DNA of 64,000 nt, from NCBI RefSeq assembly GCF_033807575.1, contig NC_084710.1, positions 24,068,857 to 24,132,856 on the forward strand. Direction: 5' to 3'. The notes under the pieces were generated by a model. The model worked only from the letters and a program-made list of their open reading frames with translations, did no database searches and was not told the DNA's origin. This stretch comes from Cydia pomonella (Eukaryota; Arthropoda; Insecta; Lepidoptera; Tortricidae). Below, piece after piece: positions 24,201 through 36,200 of the stretch. The number at the start of each line of letters is the position of its first letter. Position 1 is the stretch's first letter. The translations under genes and the position numbers were made by a program.

Positions 24201-27200
24201 CGTTGTCCCGGCATTTTGCCACGGCTCATGGGGTCCGCTTGGCAACTAATCCCGAGAATTGGCGTAGGTACTAGTTTTTACGAAAGTGACTGCCATCTGA
24301 CCTTCCAACCCAGAGGGTAAACTAGGCCTTATTGGGATTAGCCCGGTATCCTCACGATGTTTTCCTTCACCGAAAAGCGGCTGCTGAATATCAAATGATA
24401 TTTCGTTCCGAAAAACTCATTGGCACCAGCCGGGCTTTGAACCCGCGACCTCCGGATTGCAAATCGCACGCTCTTACCGCTAGGCCACCAGCGCTTTGTT
24501 AATATTAATAAATAATGATTAACATTCACTAGGTATATTGGGTTATTCGCGAATGGTCTAGAACGCAAAATGCCTACATCATTTTCGTCGTTTTATCTTT
24601 ACGTTAGCGATGTCGACGGAACCCCGCTGCCGCGGGGCTCCTATCCTGGGCGGTTTGGCCTTCGGCCATTTGAAGATAACTAACAAACCTAACCTACCTA
24701 ATGAAATAAAAAAGTGGTCATTTTGCGTTCTAGACCGTTCGCGATGTAGACTAAAAGCGATATAGGCAAAATATTACACTAGTCATTTTGCGTTTTAGAC
24801 CATCCGCAAATAACCGGGTATATTTATGAAAGTATGTTTGCTTCGTTCAGGACGACACGTGGTTAGACAAGAAGGATCTTCTCATCAAGAGGATAATCGA
24901 CGTCTTAGAAAACGGTATGCTATTTATTATTTTATTATCTTCCTTATCTGTTTACATATATCCTCTAAAACTAGTACAAAAATTAATTCCAATGAAATTC
25001 AAATAATTATTGATTGGATCAGAGTTGCTTTTGTTTTGTGGATTTTAAAACGAAATAACTATTCTTGTTTCTAATACCGTCCATTCCAATTTGACTGTCA
25101 ATATTTCTTGGATGGCGCTAGATAATCAGGTGATCCGTCTGCTCGTTTGCCTCCTCTAACATAAAAAAATGTACCTACATGCGAAAACATGTAATATTAT
25201 ATGTACGGAACTCTTGGAGCGCACTTGGACTCATATTTACTACTTTTTACAAGCTTTTATTTAACTTGCCCTGTTAGTATGTATGGGAAAAATCTTGCAA
25301 GTTAAATTTGACCCACTTCCCGGTTTCCGATGAAGCTGAAAATTTGCATACATATGTAAGTCGGGTGACAATGCAATATAATGGTACCATCAAGCTGATC
25401 TGATGATGGAGACAGGAGGTAGCCATAGGAACTCTGTGATAAAACAACGCAACCTAATTGTGCTTGGGGTTTTTAGAATTGTCTCTATGAGTATTAGTTG
25501 CCTGTGGAAAAAAAGGTCAGTCAGCGATAAAAGCTTGTTCCAAAAATGAATTTTTTGCCAAAAACTTATTGTTCGCAGGAGGCTGGGGCGACGCGAAGCA
25601 CCTGTCGAGTCTGCTGTTGCCGCTGCTAGCTTTCTTGCCGCAACACGTGCTCACTAAACAGTTCTACGATACCTTCTTCAATGCCGTCTTTAAAGGGTAA
25701 CTACCTTTTGGTTTTTGTTTGTTTGTGTCTGCAGGGGGGGGGGGGGGGGGGGGGGGGCGAACATGTTCACAATCCTTAGGCTTTGTATTCAAACTACCCT
25801 CTAATAATTTACCATTATTTCCCCAGACTGGAGAAGAAAAGCGTAATATCGTCAAAAAGCGAACGTCAATCGTGGATCACGAGCCTCTCGGAGTGCCTTC
25901 GCTACCTCTCACTCCAGCACACAGACTTCATGGTGGAAGTAGCTACTGCGGTAACACTATATTCAATAGTAGACACTTGAAAAAACTGTGACAGGGACCA
26001 TCATTCGACCAAGGCCCAAGGCTCGAAACCGGTTTTAAAAAAAAGCAGTAAATACCGGTTTGTTTCGGTTTTACTCCGAACTTTCATAAGAACTTTATTG
26101 TAACTTAAATAAACCGGTTTATTCGACGAGACGGCCGGCCGGCCTGGTGCTGTGCAACGTAAACAAAGACACCGACATAGGAAGAAACCGGTTTTTATTG
26201 TTCTAAACCGGTTAATTTGGCAAGAACTTTATGGAAATTTTCTCCTAGAAAACCGGTTTAAAAATAACGGTTTTACAAACGAAACCGAAACTAAAAGGTT
26301 ATGCTTCAAATACATAATAACGGTTTGGAAATTTAATCGCTTTCCGAGACGTGAATCCAGGAATGGCCCTTTAACGGAACAGAATTTAAAAAATCTACAA
26401 CACTAGCCTCATTGGCACTGAGGGTCCTAAAAATCGCACACAAGAAAAAATGCAAAAGATGATGTTATAGGGTGGTATTTTTGCCGCTAATCTCACTAAT
26501 ACTTGTACGGTATGTACAGCTCATATTGTTTTGAATCCGAATTCATTATTTTCAGTCACAATTAATGGGGTTTTATCATTTGCAGGTACATAGGACGTGG
26601 TTGGAGAAAATACTGGCGGGTCACGATGGACAGACTACTTGTAATTTAGTGAGATATTCGGCCGGAACGATGGCGTCGTTGGTGAAGTACTGGCTGAGGC
26701 AGTCGGTCGAGGTGCGTGACGCTAAACACGGGGGCCTTTGATTTACAGGTGGCCCAAAAATACCTTGCCGCAAAATGTTTAGGAATCATTTTCTTACATA
26801 CATATATTTTACAAAATGTCATGAAAAGTTAAACTACAATTCTCATCTCCAAAATATTATTTTTTATGGCTTTAATACACAAACGCAAATGTCTCAAATG
26901 TGAAAAAAATCTTGGCCTACGTATTTTTGGGTCATATACTTGCTGTGTTTAGTATCTTTGTGTACGTTAAATTTTGAAAGCTAAATTAGAACCACTTCAT
27001 GATTCAATTGGGCTCATACCAATGGTAATGGTATTATGGTGACATCGAGCTGATCTGATGATAGAGACAAGGCTCTAGGAACTAGGCGATCAAAACCATG
27101 AAAGCTCATCGAATCTTGGTTAGTTAAAAATATCTCGATGAGTGCCCGTTAAAAAAAAAGTACAGACGGTCTTAAATGATACCAGTATTTTCAAAGAAAC

Positions 27201-30200
27201 GATCATTTTTATATGGGTTATAAACATCATATAATCAAATAATTGGTCACTCAACAGAAATTTCTGCAGAATAAAATCTTTTTAATACAGGCTAAGGAAG
27301 GAGCCGACAAATTCGACCAGCTCGCTAGAAACTTCTGGCAAAACATCGCCTCCACCGTCGTCGCTCAGATCGACAAACTCTCCACCGACCCACACGACAT
27401 TACCACCCTTGTCGACGCACACATATTATTGCTGCAGACCCTTAGAACATCTCAGGAATTTAAGAAGCCAAAAAGCATTAAATTCAATGATGAAAAGCAA
27501 GCAGAGAATGTTGACACGGAAGAAACGAGCCAGCAATGTAATGCATCTATCGAAGAGAGATACAAACATAACTTAAACAATGTTGTTGAAAAAATCTGTG
27601 CTCAGTACTTGGAGTTCGCTAGCAAAAAACAAGTCGCCAATGCGGTTTTCAGTCCATTACTTACGCTTCTTATTGAGTTTGATAATAAGAATCTCTTTTT
27701 AGCGTTATCAAAACATTTCGACTCTGATTCCATCTACGGATTTTACGATAAAACATTAAAAGGATGGTTGGCCGGCGATACTATGCGGTGCAAAGCTGTA
27801 GTGGATATTGTGTTCCTTCTAATGAAACATTTGTCTGAAAAAGAACAGGATGCCTTGCTGGACTCTTTTAAACAGGTCAGTTTTAGCGGTCCTATGTTTG
27901 TGCCTTGTGGTACTCCAAAACATTTTTTGCACTTCTATGTAAAATAGTACTAAACTAAGTTACGTATTGAATTACTTACGTGTCTAAAATAATATTACGT
28001 CTATTATTCCACCAACTTAACAGAATTTAATATGAATACTGCAACTTTTTCGATGGTATACAATATCAAAAGCTTTCCATAAATTTATTATATTTTGTTG
28101 TGTAGTGGTATATCATGCTATCCCTTTTGCACCCGCAAATTAGTTACGAATTGAAATAATTGCGCATTTAAAATGAGATAACATCCATTAAACCATCAAT
28201 TTAACTGTATCTTTAATTAAAAAGCACATTTTATGTGATGACCCACAGTTTCAAAAGCCTTTCTAAAATTTACTTCTATTTCAGTTCCCACCATCCGTAG
28301 TTGAGTGGTGTATCTCTCTGTCCCTCTCGCACCCGCACTGCCGGCTACCTGCTGTGCGGCGATGGTTACGGGGAACTTTAGTTGAGGACAGTTTGGTCGC
28401 TGTATGTAAGAGGATGATTAATGAAGACGATAGCAAGAGCAGGAGCTTGCTGCTCATGTGTTTGGCTACGGATGACGATGGCGGTAAGTAGCTTTATTTA
28501 TTTTATTAGTGTTTTCGTCGGCCTGTGCTATAAATATAATAATAATAATAATAATAAAATACTTTATTGTGCACTACAAAGAAATATACATGTTACAAAC
28601 AAAAAAAAAAGGACATATGTAAGTAGGTAACAACAGGCGGACTTATCGCTAAAAAGCGATCTCTTCCAGACAACCTTCAGATAGCGATTCAGTGGCTAGA
28701 AATAAAGTTATTGGGCAGTGCAAAACCACATAAGTGTAAAGTTTATAAAATAAGTAAATAGAAACTACAAACAATGAGAAATAAACTACATATAACTAAA
28801 TATTTTTGGTAGTGAAAATTAAATTCTTTAATCTTCAATTTAGGCATGCATATTGCACCTACGATTGCTTCATAACAGGCGTTTGGTTTACAGAGATAAT
28901 GATATCCCAATCATCAGTGGCGAAGATCATGGATCTCGTCTGTGCCGCCCTGAGCCCAACAGCACCGTCATTAGAGCGGCTGGCGGGCGCGGCGGCGGCG
29001 CTGGCCAGCGAGCTGAGCGGCTGCGACTGCACCCAGCTGGCCTTAGCTCTCTTCAAACTGCAGCTCACTGTACAGGTGTGTATCATGTCCCAGGCATCAG
29101 TACGAGGATCATGGAGCTGGTCTGTGCCGCCCTGAGCCCAACAGCACCGTCATTAGAGCGGCTGGCGGGCGCGGCGGCGGCGCTGGCCAGCGAGCTGAGC
29201 GGCTGCGACTGCACCCAGCTGGCCTTAGCTCTCTTCAAACTGCAGCTCACTGTACAGGTGTGTATCATGTCCCAGGCATCAGTACGAGGATCATGGAGCT
29301 GGTCTGTGCCGCCCTGAGCCCAACAGCACCATCAATAGAATGGCCGGTGGAGGCCGCGGTGGCTTTAGCCAGCGAGCTGAGCGGCTGCGACTGTACCCTG
29401 CTCGCTTTAGCTCTATCCCGATTACTAGTACAATTTTTTTTACTGTCTATTAAGGGTGTCACGTGCGCGTTTTTGACTTATGAAGCAATTGGTTCTACTA
29501 TACAACCCAATAAATATTTTATAAGTTGGCAGCGATGCTGTTACTTTCAAATTGTATTTTTTTTAGGTTGGTAGCCATTAATCGCAGTAACGTTTTAGTG
29601 ATTTTTAACCGACTTCAAAAAAGGAGGAGGTTCTCAATTCGACTGTTTTATTTTTTGTATGTATGTTACTCGATATCTCCGAGAATCGTAAACCGATTTT
29701 CAAAATTTTTTTTTAATCGAACGGGTATAACCTCGAGATGGTCCCGTTGGCACCAAGTCGGGGTCTGATGATGGGATCTTGGAGAAATCGAGGGAACTCT
29801 TCAAATGTTATAGGTACATGTATGGCGCTTTTTGGTAATATTTGAAGTCGGTTTTATTTTTTGTTAAAAAGTTTTTTAAGCACAAATGCTGTTACGAGGA
29901 ATAAACAATATAGAGTTTTTTTTCAACCTATTATTTATGCTCTGGTGTTGATGAATGTATAAATGACAGTTAAGAGGCTGTCAACACCCAATGTCCTTGA
30001 AATTGATGTTACTTAAACAGTTTTTTAAGAAAGACTATTTGTTTTAGTCTAGTAAGAAAAATATATGTTCATATAAATTATATTTCAAAGACCGTGGTTG
30101 TACTCGATACGCGATTGAACAAAATCGGCTCGATAGAAAATAATTGCAAAGATTGGTCTTAAAATCACAATTAAACGGTTCTATGTCTTTATTGTTTTGA

Positions 30201-33200
30201 CTTATGGGTCTGCAATTAAAATCACAATTTCAAAACATTTATATCTAAACCGTGGTCGAGTAAAATATTACACTAATAATCCACTTTTTTTTATTCAAAT
30301 ATTTTTCTTATTATTCCCTTGCCCAGGCCCAGTAACATGCGACAATGCTATCTCATTTACTCGGATAGAAATAGACAGTGTGCGCGCTTTAGGTATTGAC
30401 AGCCTCTTAACAGTAGAGTAGAACAACAAGGTGTATGTTGCAGCGCGGCTCCGGCCCGCTGAGCGTGGAGACGTGGTGCGAGGCGCGCGCCGCGTGGCAG
30501 GACGCGGGCGCCGGCGCCGCGCTGTTCCGCGCGCCGGCCGCCAGGGCCGCCAGGCAGCAGCTCCTGCAGGAGTAAGTGGACGCGCCAGTAGAGGAGTAGA
30601 ACAACAAGGTGTATGTTGCAGCGCGGCTCCGGCCCGCTGAGCGTGGAGACGTGGTGCGAGGCGCGCGCCGCGTGGCAGGACGCGGGCGCCGGCGCCGCGC
30701 TGTTCCGCGCGCCGGCCGCCAGGGCCGCCAGGCAGCAGCTCCTGCAGGAGTAAGTGGACGCGCCAGTAGAGGAGTAGAACAACAAGGTGTATGTTGCAGC
30801 GCGGCTCCGGCCCGCTGAGCGTGGAGACGTGGTGCGAGGCGCGCGCCGCGTGGCAGGACGCGGGCGCCGGCGCCGCGCTGTTCCGCGCGCCGGCCGCCAG
30901 GGCCGCCAGGCAGCAGCTCCTGCAGGAGTAAGTGGACGCGCCAGTAGAGGAGTAGAACAACAAGGTGTATGTTGCAGCGCGGCTCCGGCCCGCTGAGCGT
31001 GGAGACGTGGTGCGAGGCGCGCGCCGCGTGGCAGGACGCGGGCGCCGGCGCCGCGCTGTTCCGCGCGCCGGCCGCCAGGGCCGCCAGGCAGCAGCTCCTG
31101 CAGGAGTAAGTGGACGCGCCAGTAGAGGAGTAGAACAACAAGGTGTATGTTGCAGCGCGGCTCCGGCCCGCTGAGCGTGGAGACGTGGTGCGAGGCGCGC
31201 GCCGCGTGGCAGGACGCGGGCGCCGGCGCCGCGCTGTTCCGCGCGCCGGCCGCCAGGGCCGCCAGGCAGCAGCTCCTGCAGGAGTAAGTGGACGCGCCAG
31301 TAGAGGAGTAGAACAACAAGGTGTATGTTGCAGCGCGGCTCCGGCCCGCTGAGCGTGGAGACGTGGTGCGAGGCGCGCGCCGCGTGGCAGGACGCGGGCG
31401 CCGGCGCCGCGCTGTTCCGCGCGCCGGCCGCCAGGGCCGCCAGGCAGCAGCTCCTGCAGGAGTAAGTGGACGCGCCAGTAGAGGAGTAGAACAACAAGGT
31501 GTATGTTGCAGCGCGGCTCCGGCCCGCTGAGCGTGGAGACGTGGTGCGAGGCGCGCGCCGCGTGGCAGGACGCGGGCGCCGGCGCCGCGCTGTTCCGCGC
31601 GCCGGCCGCCAGGGCCGCCAGGCAGCAGCTCCTGCAGGAGTAAGTGGACGCGCCAGTGGATGCCATGAAATCGTGCAACTCGCTGTACCTAAAAAATAAA
31701 ATGGTTTTTGATAACTGAGAACACCACTTTCCATCCAGCCAGGAAATGCTGCCTGCCTGCAGAAGATTAGCATAGGTTTAATTTTAATTTATTGATTTAA
31801 ATAAGAAGCAAATTACTTCTTTCTTTTCTCATAGCATGTTTTGGCGTTTGTAAAGTCTTTAATTTTGTGCTAACCTGTAATATGACTACCTTTGTATCCT
31901 GTCTGTGGAAACCTGTAATTGGCTTCCCTGATACATATTTATGTTAACCTAGTTTTAGTTTATTAAGCTGTTGGTTTTCCGAATAAAATAAAATAAATAA
32001 AATAAAATAAAAATAAATAGCTGTAGCACCTGAACCACCCCTACTACACCCTGTTATCAGCATCTGTCATTAGTCATCATTGTTATCATCATGCTGTACA
32101 ACTATTTTGGAAAAAAATTAAATAAAAAAAACATTGTTTTCATCATCTGTCATTGGTCATCATTGTTATCATCATCTGTCATTGGTCATCATTGTTATCA
32201 TCATCTATCATGGGTCATCATTGTTATCATCATCTGTCATTGGCAGACCTCGGACAGGGTGAGCTGCTTTAAGAGTTTGCATAATATGGACATACCTACG
32301 TAGTCATTCAATGGCAGATGTGATGTAATTGAATAACGAATTAAATTATTCTATTTAGATCTTTACATAACTAGCAAAACAAATTAATTGTATAGCAAGC
32401 CTCTTTAAATGATAAGCATATTATTACATATATCCATATGAAAGTAATATAACTGATATGATATCATACCTCTTTAGATAGACAATAACTCTATTTAACG
32501 ATGCCATATTTAACATTGAAATATCATGACAAAGTCATTAATGTCATTCTAATGTTCTGTTGTGTTATTTTAATTTGTGAGCAATTTGAGTTTGCTAATA
32601 AAAAATAAATAATTAAGAAGAGAGATTATTCCGAATTTGAGTATGCCGAAATATAAAGCAAAAACAGTTCTTAAGTGGATTGAAAATGAACCTGACATGA
32701 CATATGACGGTAATAAAAGTATTTTTTGTGCAAAATGTAAAACCAAAGTGACAACTAAAAAAAGTAATGTGCAAAGACACATCAAGGGACCAATGCACAA
32801 TGGCAATTATCGAAAGTTTGATGAGGATTTCAATCTCAATTTAATTCGATTCCTCATTTTGTGTAACATACCATGGTCACAAATGAAGAACCCGGCTTTC
32901 AAACAGTTTTTTTCTAAGTATTTATGCTGCCAGTGTGCAAACCAACCTACACTCCCGAGTGAATCATGGCTGAGGAAAGTTTATTTGGATAAATTGTATC
33001 AGAAGCAAATCAGTTCAATACACGATAATCTTTCGAATGAAAAAATATGGATTTCTCTTGATGAATTAACCGACTCTTTAGGGAGATATATAATGCATTT
33101 TTTAGTGAAGCCATTGAATTCATTTAACAGACCATATTTAATAGCCTGCAAAATATTATCAAAAGTTAATGGTCAAACAATATCTGTATTCGTGATGGAC

Positions 33201-36200
33201 ACTCTGAAAAATATGTGGGGCGAATCTTATGACTACAAAATTGGAAATGTTCTGGTGCTAAGTACTGATGGTGTTGCATACATGTTGCTGGACCAACTGG
33301 AAAACCAGTGATTACGAGATGGGGAACTTGGCTAGCGGCAGCAGCATATTACGAAAAATATTTTTACGAAATAAAAGTAGTCCTATGGGCATTGAGATCG
33401 TCAGACGCAATGTCGATAAGAGTGGCGAAAAGAATTATACAAACTGAAAATTTACGAAATAATCTAAAATATATTGTTGAGAATTTCCATATAATTGAAT
33501 ATGCCTTAAAAAAATTACAGGAATCTAAAATATCCGTCGTAGATACATTTTTAACGTTGGACCAAGTGAGAGCTGGTCTTCGTCTGCTTCTGTCAGTCAG
33601 AAATTAGAAGACGTCATAGCTAGAAACCCAGACTTAGATCTGTTTAGGGACTATGCTGAAAAAATTTCGGAAGGAACAGATGTGGACGGTATTTTAATGT
33701 ACAACTTCACTCCGCTCACTTCAGTGGAAGTAGAAAGGTCTTTTTCCATCTATAAGTGGATATTAAACTCAAGAAGAAGTGCGTTGAAAATTGAAAATCT
33801 AGAAAAAATTATAGTTCTTTATTACAATAACCAATAACAAAGAAAAATTTGAATAAATAAATAATACTTACTCGTTTTGTACATAATGCACTGTCATTTT
33901 TGTTTAATTATTATTCATGAATTCTTTTTAATATTTCATCTTGAGGCATATCTATATTAACATCTACACTTGACATTAATGACGTAAAAATGGCACACTC
34001 TGTCCGAGGTCTGGTCATTGGTCATCATTGTTATCATCATCTATCATGGGTCATCATTGTTATCATCATCTGTCATTGGTCATCATTGTTATCATCATCT
34101 ATCATTGGTCATCATTGTTATCATCATCTGTCATTGGTCATCATTGTTATCATCATCTGTCATTAGTGATGGTAAAATATATTTTTTAGAGCAACTATTT
34201 CCTTCAAAAATAAAATTAGGTAAGTTATTTATGGGGCCCTTACTTGTTAAAAAAAATAACCTCAAATCATTCAGTTCACTTAAAGCATTTTTACTTTTGT
34301 AGCTATTTGTGTTTTTTTTTTTAGCAAAAACGCTTCTATATTTAGAGTAGGTTTGAAGCAAACAACAGGAAAACGCCTCTTAAAAACGATAAAAAAAAGT
34401 ACAAAAGGTGGGATCAGAAAATACTTACTGAATTGTATAGTGTAAATTGTGTTTAACTAAGAAATACAAGGAACACGTATCTACGCTATAAAAATGAGTT
34501 CTTCTATTGAAGAAAATATAAATCTTCCAGGCAAAAATACATCGCTTTCTGTCGACAATTATACTCACGCCAATATACATATTAATTTCTACTGAAATAT
34601 AGTTATGAAAATGTTTTCTTATATCCTCGCAATAGTAGTGAAAAGCACTATGTAATGCCTCGTCCGGAAACGCTAAAGATGGACTCGTATTATTTGTCCT
34701 AAAATAAACTGACTCGTCCATCTTTGAGCGGTTTTCCGGCCTCTCCTAAAATGTACTATAGAAGTGCAGAGGCAGTTTTTCTGTCGGCAGTCGAAAACCA
34801 GCGGCAACTAGAAAAGAAATGGGTGTTTCCTCTATGTCCACGCTCATGTTTCGGGCGTTAGATTTGAATGGTCAAGTCAAGGTGTCTCAATGTAACATGT
34901 ATTGTTAGGAACCTCTCCATCTTTACTGTACAATGGATAAATCAATGTATTCCAGCACGGAGTCCCTAGACATCCAGAGGATCGAGCACATAGCGTCGCT
35001 GTGCCCATACTTACTGCCGCAGTTCGGCGAGTCACAAATCCCGGACGAGACAGAGGATGCAGCAACGCTTTTGAAACAACTCTTCGACTTTGAGCAAACG
35101 GAGGATTCTATAGAGGTAAGTCTTTAGGAGACATTTAAGTTTTTTACTAAAAAATATTTCTTTACTAAAACTTTTAGATGCGAATAAAATAATTTTGAGA
35201 TTCTCTTTTTATTTACAACGAAATTTCTTTCATTTTATTTTCTTCACCAATAGTTTTTTTGTTTTGCCGACCGGTCTGGCCTAGTGTATTTGTATATTTT
35301 CATCACACTTTCTCGAAAAAGTTCTTATTTCATGCAGGTGTACTTAAGGACAAAGGCCTATTTTGTTCCCGCGGGAGTTATGGATTGTGAAAAAAAAAAC
35401 TCCCTAGGGAGTTATAGCTTTTCTTTATTTTATTATGTCACTTATTCACAGAAACCAAGTAGCATAAATGAGTTTTACTTTTAAAATACTGACGTTTATA
35501 ATTTAATATTTTTGTTTACGTTTAAAATTAAATAATTTGATTAATTTAACAGCCGTTTAAAATATTTTTACATAATTTTCAATCGTGGCTGAATGCCGAA
35601 AAGGTCTGTGCCCTCGATGCTAACCTGTCAAGAAATTACAAAATGGCGGACGAATATTTGATATGTCACCGTATTTCAGAATTATTTTGTTTAAAATTTA
35701 GTGTTTTCTTCGCAAGTGTGATGAAAAACATTGTGTGTAACTCCGGGGGTAAGAATATTGCAAACTCGGGTATTTAATTCCCTCCAGCCTGCGGGAATTA
35801 CCACCCTCGTATCCATAATTTCACTTACCCCCCTCGTTGCACAATGTACTATATGTATATCGTTGTCTGAGTACCCACAACACAAGCCTTGTGGCTTATC
35901 GTGGACTTAGTCAATTTGTGTAAGAATATCCCAATAATATTTATGTATTTATTTTATTTATTTAGTTCTCCATCAACTGTCGCATTCCGTTGTACTCGTA
36001 ACATTTTGCCATTATTGTTTTATAATTGTTAATGCTTATAATTTATAATTATTATTGCTGTTAGTCTAAGTTTCGTGACGCATTGGTTCAACTGTAATGT
36101 CATGTAAACATTTTTATCAAAAAAAAAAAAAAACGATATCCTGGCCTAATGATAATGGCCTCAACTACGACGATAGACCCTTTCAAACTTAAACAGAACT

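Larger units (their letters stand above)
29453..30420. mobile_element. Repeat element with two nested insertions
   Basis: It matches the uninterrupted copy at 56737-57020 (shared GTTGGTAGCCATTAATCGCA and CAGTAACGTT). This copy is split by an insertion at 29607-29856 and another at 29974-30406. Its right end (AACAGTAGAGTAGAAC) merges into the spacer of the exon-15 array. Confidence 0.7.

Noticed and set aside
30295..31773. 492-, 423- and 320-codon minus-strand ORFs of repeated ARGTARRRRP type
   Set aside because: Antisense shadow of the seven GC-rich exon-15 copies. No family resemblance, and they vanish outside the array.
34425..34721. 98-codon minus-strand ORF
   Set aside because: No recognised family. 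Similar phrases (GTGAAAAGCAC) appear in other intronic repeats in the window, so it is probably repeat sequence.
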